Assembly (NCBI GenBank): GCA_964019135.1
Contig: OZ025260.1
Location: forward strand, 12,332,254 to 12,396,253
Direction of reading: 5' to 3'
Length of the DNA: 64,000 nucleotides
Origin: Arenicola marina
Taxonomy: Eukaryota > Annelida > Polychaeta > Arenicolidae
In this document: positions 26,800 to 36,647 of the stretch, one piece after another
How positions within the stretch are numbered: the stretch's first letter is position 1
Layout of the letters: the number at the start of each line of letters is the position of its first letter
Translations under genes and position numbers: made by a program
The notes under the pieces: model-generated
The model's input: only the letters and a program-made list of their open reading frames with translations
What the model was told of the DNA's origin: nothing
The model's database searches: none

Positions 26800-28690
26800 C
26801 GGCCTGTCGTAGGTCCGTGTATGTTAGGGGTGGGTCGGCCTGTCGTAGGTCTGTGTATCTTAGGGGTGGGTCGGCCTGTCTTAGGCCTGCGTATGTTAGG
26901 GGTGGGTCGGCCTGTCGTAGGTCTCTGTATCTTAGGGGTGGGTCGGCCTGTCGTAGGTCTGTGTATGTTAGGGGTGGGTCGGCCTCTCGTAGGTCTGTGT
27001 ATATTAGGGGTGTGTCGGCCTGTCTTAGGCCTGTGTATCTTAGGGGTGGGTCGGCCTGTCGTAGGCCTGCGTATCTTAGGGGTGGGTCGGCCTGTCGTAG
27101 GCCTGTGTATGTTAGGAGTGGGTCGGCCTGTCGTAGGCCTGTGTATGTTAGGGGTGGGTCGGCCTGTCTTAGGCCTGTGTATGTTAGGGGTGGGTCGGCC
27201 TGTCGTAGGCCTGTGTATGTTAGGGGTGGTTCGGTCTGTGTTTGTGAGGGGTGGGTCGGCCTGTCGTAGGCCTGTGTATGTTAGGATTAGGTCGGCCTGT
27301 CGTAGGCCTGTGTATGTTAGGGGTGGGTCGGCCTGTCGTAGGCCTGTGTATGTTAGGGGTGGGTCGGCCTGTCGTAGGTCCGTGTATGTTAGGGGTGAGT
27401 CGGCCTGTGTTTGTTAGGGGTGGGTCGGCCTGTCGTAGGTCCGTGTATATCAGGGGTGGGTCGGCCTGTTTTAGGCCTGTGTATCTTAGGGGTAGGTCGG
27501 CCTGTCTTAGGCCTGTGTATGTTAGGGGTGGGTCGGCCTGTCGTAGGTCTGTGTATCTTAGGGGTGGGTCGGCCTGTCTTAGGCCTGTGTATGTTAGGGG
27601 TGGGTCGGCCTGTCGTAGGTCTGTGTATCTTAGGGGGGGGTCGGCCTGTCGTACGTCTGTGTATGTTAGGGGTGGGTCGGCCTGTCGTAGGCCTGTGTAT
27701 GTTAGGGGTGGGTCGGCCTGTCGTAGGCCTGTGTATGTTAGGGGTGGGTCGGCCTGTGTTTGTGAGGGGTGGGTCGGCCTGGCGTAGGCCTGTGTATGTT
27801 AGGGGTAGGTCGGCCTGTCGTAGGCCTCTGTATGTTAGGGGTGGGTCGGCCTGTCTTAGGCCTGTGTATGTTAGGGGTGGGTCGGCCTGTCGTAGGCCTG
27901 TGTATGTTAGGGGTGGGTCGGCCTGTGTTTGTGAGGGGTGTGTCGGCCTGTCGTAGGTCTGTGTACCTTAGGGGTGGGTCTTCATGTGTTTGTTAGGTGT
28001 GAGGTGGCCTCTCGTAGGTCTATGTATGTTAGGGGTGGCTCGGCCTGTCGTAGGCCTGTGTATCTTAGGGGTGGGTCTTCATGTGTTTGTTAGGTGTGAG
28101 GTGGCCTCTCGTAGGCCTATGTATGTTAGGGGTGGCTCGGCCTGTCGTAGGCCTGTGTATCTTAGGGGTGGGTCTTCATGTGTTTGTTAGGTGTGAGGTG
28201 GCCTCTCGTAGGTCTGTGTATGTTAGGGGTGGGTCGGCCTGTGTTTGTTAGGGGTGGGTCGGCCTGTCGTAGGCCTGTGTATGTTACGGGTGGGTCGGTC
28301 TGTCGTAGGTCTGTGTATGTTAGGGGTGGGTCGGCCTGTGTATGTTAGGGGTGGGTCGGCTTGTCGTAGGTCTGTTTATATCAAGGGTGGGTCGGCCTGT
28401 CTTAGGCCTGTGTATCTTATGGGTGGGTCGGCCTGTCATAGGTCTGTGTATGTTAGGGGTGGGTCGGCCTGTCGTAGGTCTGTGTATATCACGGGTGGGT
28501 CGGCCTGTCTTAGGCCTGTGTATCTTAGGGGTGGGTCGGCCTGTCATAGGTCTGTGTATGTTAGGAGTGGGTCGGCCTCTCGTAGGTCTGTGTATATTAG
28601 GGGTGGGTCGGCCTGTCTTAGGCCTGTGTATTTTAGGGGTGGGTCGGCCTGTCGTACGCCTGTGTATGTTAGGGGTGGGTCGGCCTGTCG
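26800..28690. repeat. Higher-order block of about 2.2 kb, copy 2
   Basis: Downstream partner of 24,640-26,500 inside the 36-bp satellite. The gap between them, about 26,560-26,790, contains a further short duplication of about 169 bp. Confidence 0.78.
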
Positions 28691-31610
28691 TAGGCCTGTG
28701 TATGTTAGGGGTGGGTCGGCCTGTCGTAGGTCCGTGTATGTTAGGGGTGGGTCGGCCTGTCTTAGGCCTGAGTTTGTTAGGTGTGGGTCGGCCTGTCGTA
28801 GGCCTGTGTATGTTAGGGGTGGGTCGGCCTGTCGTAGGTCCGTGTATGTTAGGGGTGGGTCGGCCTGTGTTTGTTAGGGGTGGGTCGGCCTGTCCTAAGC
28901 CTATGTATCTTCGGGGTGGGTCGGCCTGTCGTAGGTCTGTGTATGTTGGGGGTGGGTCGGCCTCTCGTAGGTCTGTGTATATTAGGGGTGGGTCGGCCTG
29001 TCTTAGGCTTGTGTATCTTAAGGGTGGGCCGGCCTGTCGTAGGCCTGTGTATCTTAGGGGTGGGTCGGCCTGTCGTAGGTCTGTGTATCTTAGGGGTGGG
29101 TCGGCCTGTCGTAGGCCTGTGTATCTTAGGGGTGGGTCGGCCTGTCGTAGGCCTGTGTATGTTAGGGGTGGGTCGGCGTGTGTTTGTGAGGGGTGGGTTG
29201 GTCTGTCGTAGGCCTGTGTATGTTAGGAGTAGGCCGGCCTGTCGTAGGCCTGTGTATGTTAGGGGTGGGTCGGCCTGTCTTAGGCCTGTGTATGTTAGGG
29301 GTGGGTCGGCCTGTCGTAGGCCTGTGTATGTTAGGGGTGGGTCGGCCTGTGTTTGTGAGGGGTGGGTCGGCCTGTCGTAGGCCTGTGTATGTTAGGGGTA
29401 GGTCGGCCTATCGTAGGCCTGTGTATCTTAGGGGTGGGTCGGACTGTCGTAGGCCTGTGTATGTTAGGGGTGGGTCGGCCTGTCGTAGGTCCGTGTATGT
29501 TAGGGGTGGGTCGGCCTGTGTTTGTTAGGGGTGGGTCGGCCTCTCGTAGGTCCGTGTATATCAGGGGTGGGTCGGCCTGTCTTAGGCCTGTGTATCTTAG
29601 GGGTAGGTCGGCCTGTCTTAGGCCTGTGTATGTTAGGGGTTGGTCGGCCTGTCGTAGGTCTGTGTATCTTAGGGGTGGGTCGGCCTGTCTTAGGCCTGTG
29701 TATGTTAGGGGTGGGTCGGCCTGTCGTAGGTCTGTGTATCTTAGGGGTGGGTCGGCCTGTCGTAGGTCTGTGTATGTTAGGGGTGGGTCGGCCTCTCGTA
29801 GGTCTGTGTATCTTAGGGGTGGGTCGGCCTGTCGTAGGCCTGTGTATGTTAGGGGTGGGTCGGCCTGTCTCAGTCCTGTGTATGTTAGGTGTGGGTCGGC
29901 CTGTCGTAGGCCTGTGTATGTTAGGGGTGGGTCGGCCTGTCGTAGGTCCGTGTATGTTAGGGGTGGGTCGGCCTGTCGTAGGTCTGTGTATGTTAGGGGT
30001 GGGTCGGCCTGTCGTAGGTCTGTGTATGTTAGGGGTGGGTCGGCCTCTCGTAGGTCTGTGTATCTTAGGGGTGGGTCGGCCTGTCGTAGGCCTGTGTATG
30101 TTAGGGGTGGGTCGGCCTGTCTTAGGCCTGTGTATGTTAGGTGTGGGTCGGCCTGTCGTAGGCCTGTGTATGTTAGGGGTGGGTCGGCCTGTCGTAGGTC
30201 CGTGTATGTTAGGGGTGGGTCGGCCTGTGTTTGTTAGGGGTGGGTCGGTCTGTCGTAGGTCCGTGTATGTTAGGGGTGGGTCGGCCTGTGTTTGTTGGGG
30301 GTGGGTCGGCCTGTCCTAAGCCTATGTATCTTAGGGGTGGGTCGGCCTGTCGTAGGTCTGTGTATGTTAGGGGTGGGTCGGCCTCTCGTAGGTCTGTGTA
30401 TATTAGGGGTGGGTCGGCCTGTCTTAGGCTTGTGTATCTTAAGGGTGGGCCGGCCTGTCGTAGGCCTGTGTATCTTAGGGGTGGGTCGGCCTGTCGTAGG
30501 TCTGTGTATCTTAGGGGTGGGTCGGCCTGTCTTAGGCCTGTGTATGTTAAGGGTGGGTCGGCCTGTCGTAGGTCTGTGTATCTTAGGGGTGGGTCGGCCT
30601 GTCGTAGGTCTGTGTATGTTAGGGGTAGGTCGGCCTGTCGTAGGCCTGGGTATCTTAGGGGTATGTCGGCCTGTCGTAGGCCTGTGTATGTTAGGGGTAG
30701 GTCGGCCTGTCGTAGGCCTGTGTATGTTAGGGGTGGGTCGGCCTGTGTTTGTGAGGGGTGGGTCGGCCTGTCGTAGGCCTGTGTATGTTAGGGGTAGGCC
30801 GGCCTGTCGTAGGCCTGTGTATGTTAGGGGTGGGTCGGCCTGTCTTAGGCCTGTGTCTGTTAGGGGTGGGTCGGCCTGTCGTAGGCCTGTGTATGTTAGG
30901 GGGGGTCGGCCTGTGTTTGTGAGGGGTGGGTCGGCCTGTCGTAGGCCTGTGTATGTTTGGGGTAGGTCGGCCTATCGTAGGCCTGTGTATCTTAGGGGTG
31001 GGTCGGCCTGTCGTAGGCCTGTGTATGTTAGGGGTGGGTCGGCCTGTCGTAGGTCCGTGTATGTTAGGGGTGGGTCGGCCTGTCGTAGGCCTGTGTATCT
31101 TAGGGGTGGGTCGGCCTGTCGTAGGTCTCTGTATGTTAGGGGTGGTTCGGCCTCTCGTAGGTCTGTGTATATTAGGGGTGGGTCCGCCTGTCTTAGGCCT
31201 GTGTATGTTAAGGCTGGGTCGGCATGTCTTAGGCCTGTGCATGTAAGGGGTGGGTCGGCCTGTCGTAGGTCTGTGTATATCAGGGGTGGGTCGGCCTGTC
31301 TTAGGCCTGTGTATCTTAGGGGTGGGTCGGCCTGTCGTAGGCCTGTGTATGTTACGGGTGGGTCGGCCTGTTTTAGGCCTGTGTATGTTAGGTGTGGGTC
31401 GGCCTGTCGTAAGTCCGTGTATGTTAGGGGTGGGTCGGCCTGTCGTAGGTATGTGTATCTTAGGGGTGGGTCGGCCTGTCTTAGGCCTGTGTATGTTAGG
31501 GGTGGGTCGGCTTGTCGTAGGTCTGTGTATCTTAGGGGTGGGTCGGCCTGTCGTAGGTCTGTGTATGTTAGGGGTGGGTCGGCCTCTCGTAGGTCTGTGT
31601 ATATTAGGGG

Positions 31611-34600
31611 TGGGTCGGCCTGTCTTAGGCCTGTGTATCTTAGGGGTGGGTCGGTCTGTCGTAGGCCTGCGTATCTTAGGGGTGGGTCGGCCTGTCGTAG
31701 GCCTGTGTATGTTAGGGGTGGGTCGGCCTGTCGTAGGCCTGTGTATGTTAGGGGTGGGTCGGCCTGTCTTAGGCCTGTGTATGTTAGGGGTGGGTCGGCC
31801 TGTCGTAGGCCTGTGTATGTTAGGGGTGGTTCGGTCTGTGTTTGTGAGGGGTGGGTCAGCCTGTCGTAGGCCTGTGTATGTTAGGATTAGGTCGGCCTGT
31901 CGTAGGCCTGTGTATGTTAGGGGTGGGTCGGCCTGTCGTAGGCCTGTGTATGTTAGGGGTGGGTCGGCCTGTTTTAGGCCTGTGTATCTTAGGGGTAGGT
32001 CGGCCTGTCTTAGGCCTGTGTATGTTAGGGCTGGGTCGGCCTGTCGTAGGTCTGTGTATCTTAGGGGTGGGTCGGCCTGTCTTAGGCCTGTGTATGTTAG
32101 GGGTGGGTCGGCCTGTCGTAGGTCCGTGTATGTTAGGGGTGGGTCGGCCTGTGTTTGTTAGGGGTGGGTCGGCCTGTCGTAGGTCCGTGTATATCAGGGG
32201 TGGGTCGGCCTGTTTTAGGCCTGTGTATCTTAGGGGTAGGTCGGCCTGTCTTAGGCCTGTGTATGTTAGGGCTGGGTCGGCCTGTCGTAGGTCTGTGTAT
32301 CTTAGGGGTGGGTCGGCCTGTCTTAGGCCTGTGTATGTTAGGGGTGGGTCGACCTGTCGTAGGTCTGTGTATCTTAGGGGTGGGTCGCCCTGTCGTAGGT
32401 CTGTGTATGTTAGGGGTGGGTCGGCCTGTCGTAGGCCTGTGTATGTTACGGGTGGGTCGGCCTGTCGTAGGCCTGTGTATGTTAGGGGTGGGTCGGCCTG
32501 TGTTTGCGAGGGGTGGGTCGGCCTGTCGTAGGCCTGTGTATGTTAGGGGTAGGTCGGCCTGTCGTAGGTCTGTGTATGTTAGGGGTGGGTCGGTCTGTCT
32601 TAGGCCTGTGTATGTTAGGGGTGGGTCGGCCTGTCGTAGGCCTGTGTATGTTAGGGGTGGGTCGGCCTATCGTAGGCCTGTGTATCTTAGGGGTGGGTCG
32701 GCCTGTCGTAGGCCTGTGTATGTTAGGGGTGGGTCGGCCTGTCGTATGTCCGTGTATGTTAGGGGTGGGTCGGCCTGTGTTTGTTAGGGGTAGGTCGGCC
32801 TGTCGTAGGTCCGTGTATATCAGGGGTGGGTCGGCCTGTCTTAGGCCTGTGTATCTTAGGGGTAGGTCGGCCTGTCTTAGGCCTGTGTATGTTAGGGGTG
32901 GGTCGGCCTGTCGTAGGTATGTGTATCTTAGGGGTGGGTCGGCCTGTCTTAGGCCTGTGTATGTTAGGGGTGGGTCGGCCTGTCGTAGGTCTGTGTATCT
33001 TAGGGGTGGGTCGGCCTGTCGTAGGTCTGTGTATGTTAGGGGTGGGTCGGCCTGTGTTTGTGAGGGGTGGGTCGGCCTGTCGTAGGCCTGTGTATGTTAG
33101 GGGTAGGTCGGCCTATCGTAGGCCTGTGTATCTTAGGGGTGGGTCGGCCTGTCGTAGGCCTGTGTATGTTAGGGGTGGGTCGGCCTGTCGTAGGTCCGTG
33201 TATGTTAGGGGTGGGTCGGCCTGTGTTTGTTAGGGGTGGGTCGGCCTGTCGTAGGTCCGTGTATATCAGGGGTGGTTCGGCCTGTCTTAGGCCTGTGTAT
33301 CTTAGGGGTAGGTCGGCCTGTCTTAGGCCTGTGTATGTTAGGGGTGGGTCGGCCTGTCGTAGGTATGTGTATCTTAGGGGTGGGTCGGCCTGTCTTAGGC
33401 CTGTGTATGTTAGGGGTGGGTCGGCCTGTCGTAGGTCTGTGTATCTTAGGGGTGGGTCGGCCTGTCATAGGTCTGTGTATGTTAGGGGTGGGTCGGCCTC
33501 TCGTAGGTCTGTGTATCTTAGGGATGGATCGGCCTGTCGTAGGCCTGTGTATGTTAGGAGTGGGTCGGCCTGTCGTAGGCCTGTGTATGTTAGAGGTGGG
33601 TCGGCCTCTCGTAGGTCTGTGTATGTTAGGGGTGGGTCGGCCTGTCGTAGGCCTGTGTATCTTAGGGGTGGGTCTTCATGTGTTTGTTAGGTGTGAGGTG
33701 GCCTCTCGTAGGTCTGTGTATTTTAGGGGTGGGTCGGCCTGTCGTAGGCCTGTGTATCTTAGGGGTTGGTCGGCCTGTCGTAGGTCTCTGTATGTTAGGG
33801 GTGGGTCGGCCTCTCGTAGGTCTGTGTATATTAGGGGTGGGTCCGCCTGTCTTAGGCCTGTGTATGTTAAGGGTGGGTCGGCATGTCTTAGGCCTGTGCA
33901 TGTAAGGGGTGGGTCGGCCTGTCGTAGGTCTGTGTATATTAGGGGTGGGTCGGCCTGTCTTAGGCCTGTGTATCTTAGGGGTGGGTCGGCCTGTCGTAGG
34001 TCTGTGTATATTAGGGGTGGGTCGGCCTGTCTTAGGCCTGTGTATCTTAGGGGTGGGTCGGCCTGTCGTAGGTCTGTGTATGTTAGGGGTGGGTCGGCCT
34101 GTCTTAGGCCTGTGTATGTTAGGGGTGGGTCGGCCTGTCGTAGGCCCGTGTATCTTAGGGGTGGGTCGGCCTGTCGTAGGTCTGTGTATGTTAGGGGTGG
34201 GTCGCCCTCTCGTAGGTCTGTGTATATTAGGGGTGGGTCGGCCTGTCGTAGGCCTGTGTATGTTAGGGGTGGGTCGGCCTGTCTTAGGCCTGTGTATGTT
34301 AGGGGTGGGTCGGCCTGTCTTAGGCCTGTGTATATTAGGGGTGGGTCGGCCTGTCTTAGGCCTGTGTATGTTAGGTGTGGGTCAGCCTGTCTTAGGCCTG
34401 TGTATGTTAGGGGTGGGTCGGCCTGTCTTAGGCCTGTGTATGTTAGGTGTGGGTCGGCCTGTCGTAGGCCTGTGTATGTTAGGGGTGGGTCGGCCTGTGT
34501 TTGTTAGGGGTGGGTCGGCCTGTCGTAGGTCCGTGTATGTGAGGGGTGGGTCGGCCTGTCGTAGGTCTGTGTATCTTAGGGGTGGGTCGGGCTGTCTTAG

Positions 34601-34680
34601 GCCTGTGTATGTTAGGGGTGGGTCGGCCTGTCGTAGGTCTGTGTATGTTAGGTGTGGGTCGGCCTGTGTTGGTGAGGGGT
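31611..34680. repeat. Distant segmental copy B of the satellite
   Basis: Counterpart of the window's first 2.9 kb. Examples are the CTTCATG marker at 33,674 against 1,920, and the rare word GTGCATGTAAGGGG at about 33,896 against 2,142. Copy B has four extra monomers near 32.0-32.15 kb and further gains near 34.0-34.5 kb. Similarity to copy A stops shortly after 34,680. Confidence 0.83.
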
Positions 34681-36290
34681 GGGTCGGCCTGTCGTAGGCC
34701 TGTGTATGTTAGGGGTAGGTCGGCCTGTCGTAGGCCTGTGTATCTTAGGGGTGGGTCGGTCTGTCGTAGGCCTGTGTATGTTAGGGGTGGGTCGGCCTGT
34801 CGTAGGTCCGTGTATGTTAGGGGTGGGTCGGCCTGTGTTTGTTAGGGGTGGGTCGGCCTGTCGTAGGTCCGTTTATATCAGGGGTGGGTCGGCCTGTCTT
34901 AGGCCTGTATATCTTAGGGGTAGGTCGGCCTGTCTTAGGCCTGTGTATGTTAGGGGTGGGTCGGCCTGTCGTAGGTCTGTGTATCTTAGGGGTGGGTCGG
35001 CCTGTCGTAGGCCTGTGTATGTTAGGGGTGGGTCGGCCTGTCGTAGGTCTGTGTATCTTAGGGGTGGGTCGGCCTGTCGTACGTCTGTGTATGTTAGGGG
35101 TGGGTCGGCCTCTCGTAGGTCTGTGTATGTTAGGGGTGCGTCGGCCTGTCGTAGGCCTGTGTATCTTAGGGGTGGGTCGGCCTGTCGTAGGTCTCTGTAT
35201 GTTAGGAGTGGGTCGGCCTCTCGTAGGTCTGTGTATATTAGGGGTGGGTCCGCCTGTCTTAGGCCTGTGTATGTTAGGGGTGGGTCGGCATGTCTTAGGC
35301 CTGTGCATGTTAGGGGTGGGTCGGCCTGTCGTAGGTCTGTGTATATCAGGGGTGGGTCGGCCTGTCTTAGGCCTGTGTATCTTAGGGGTGGGTCGGCCTG
35401 TCGTAGGTCTGTGTATGTTAGGGGTGGGTCGGCCTGTCTTAGGCCTGTGTATGTTAGGGGTGGGACGGCCTGTCGTAGGCCCGTGTATCTTAGGGGTGGG
35501 TCGGCCTGTCGTAGGTCTGTGTATGTTAGGGGTGGGTCGGCCTCTCGTAGGTCTGTGTATATTAGGGGTGGGTCCGCCTGTCTTAGGCCTGTGTATCTTA
35601 GGGGTGGGTCGGCCTGTCGTAGGCCTGTGTATGTTAGGGGTGGGTCGGCCTGTCGTATGCCTGTGTATGTTAGGGGTGGGTCGGCCTGTCGTAGGTCTGT
35701 GTATGTTAGGGTGAGTCGGCCTGTGTTCGTGAGGGGTGGGTCGGCCTGTCGTAGGTCTGTGTATGTTAGGGGTAGGTCGGCCTGTCGTAGGCCTGGGTAT
35801 CTTAGGGGTATGTCGGCCTGTCGTAGGCCTGTGTATCTTAGGGATGGGTCGGCCTGTCGTAGGCCTGTGCATGTTAGGGGTGGGTCGGCCTGTCGTAGGC
35901 CTGTGTATGTTAGGGGTGGGTCGGCCTGTCGTAGGTCTGTGTATGTTAGGGGTGGGTCGGCCTGTCGTAGGCCTGGGTATCTTAGGGGTATGTCGGCCTG
36001 TCGTAGGCCTGTGTATCTTAGGGATGGGTCGGCCTGTCGTAGGCCTGTGTATGTTAGGGGTGGGGTGGCCTGTGTATGTTAGGGGTGGGTTGGCCTGTCG
36101 TAGGTCTGTGTATGTTAGGGGTGGGTCGGCCTGTCGTAGGCCTGTGTATGTTAGGGGTGGGTCGGCCTGTCGTAGGCCTGTGTATGTTAGGGGTGGGGTG
36201 GCCTGTGTATGCTATGGGTGTGTCGGCCTGTCGTAGGCCTGTGTATGTTAAGGGTGGGTCGGCCTGTTTTAGGCCTGTGTTTGTTAGGGA

Positions 36291-36647
36291 TTAGGAGGGA
36301 TCGTTATCCGCATGTGATGATCAGCACTTTCTGGTGGACAGTTCTTGACTCTCTTCAATCCGGAAGTAATCGCCGAAGTGTTTTTGCGTGGAAGTGTTAA
36401 TGATGAATCCCTCACCCCGTGCGTATGGTTTGATGATAAGAGAAATATCAACTGAAGTGAAAAAAGTGCAAACTAAATATAAACTAACCCTGCACATCGC
36501 TGACACCGCACCGAAACAATGTTCTATGTTAACAATATTTATTTATATTATCAAAAAGTACAAAATATTAAATTAATGTCTAGTAAACCAACAACAACCA
36601 AGTAGACTAAACCATGTTACATGTGTATTTTACCTTAAGAGCTGAAG
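36291..36647 (+). promoter_or_regulatory. Upstream flank of the Toll-like receptor gene
   Basis: A mostly A/T-rich unique stretch lies between the last satellite monomer and the receptor start codon. It must hold the proximal promoter and 5' leader if transcription starts near the gene. CCGGAAGT at 36,360-36,367 is a perfect ETS-family core. TTTATATTA-type words occur near 36,540. A pyrimidine-rich run before TTAAGAG at 36,636-36,642 could be a splice acceptor for an upstream non-coding exon. I found no convincing NF-kB site. No protein gene is apparent here. Confidence 0.4.

Larger units (their letters stand above)
1..36290. repeat. 36-bp G/T-rich satellite array, about 1,000 monomers
   Basis: A continuous head-to-tail array runs from the window edge to about 36,290. 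The usual monomer is 36 bp and contains TTAGGGGTGGG followed by GGCCTGTCGTAGGCC, an inverted repeat (GGCCT/AGGCC) around a 5-base loop. The typical monomer has 16 G, 11 T, 6 C and 3 A, a strong strand asymmetry. The main variable positions give TCGTAGG or TCTTAGG, GGCC or GGTC, and GTATGTT, GTATCTT or GTATATT. A 25-bp short monomer ending TGTTTGTTAGG or TGTTTGTGAGG recurs irregularly and lacks the second hairpin arm. Since 36 is a multiple of three, two forward frames and one reverse frame stay open and read as 12-residue repeats such as MLGVGRPVVGLC. I regard these as non-coding. The left end lies outside the window. Confidence 0.97.

Noticed and set aside
23-36236. Scores of long open frames (up to about 520 codons) on both strands of the 36-bp satellite
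   Set aside because: Several frames are open at once because 36 is a multiple of three and the monomer lacks stops in those frames. They have no start context, domain or non-repeat part.
1-36290. True telomere
   Set aside because: TTAGGG-like words occur only once per 36 bp, not as a continuous hexamer array, and a gene and further arrays follow.
36388-36576. 62-codon frame just upstream of the receptor
   Set aside because: Short, A/T-rich, overlaps the likely promoter and leader, and has no recognisable feature.
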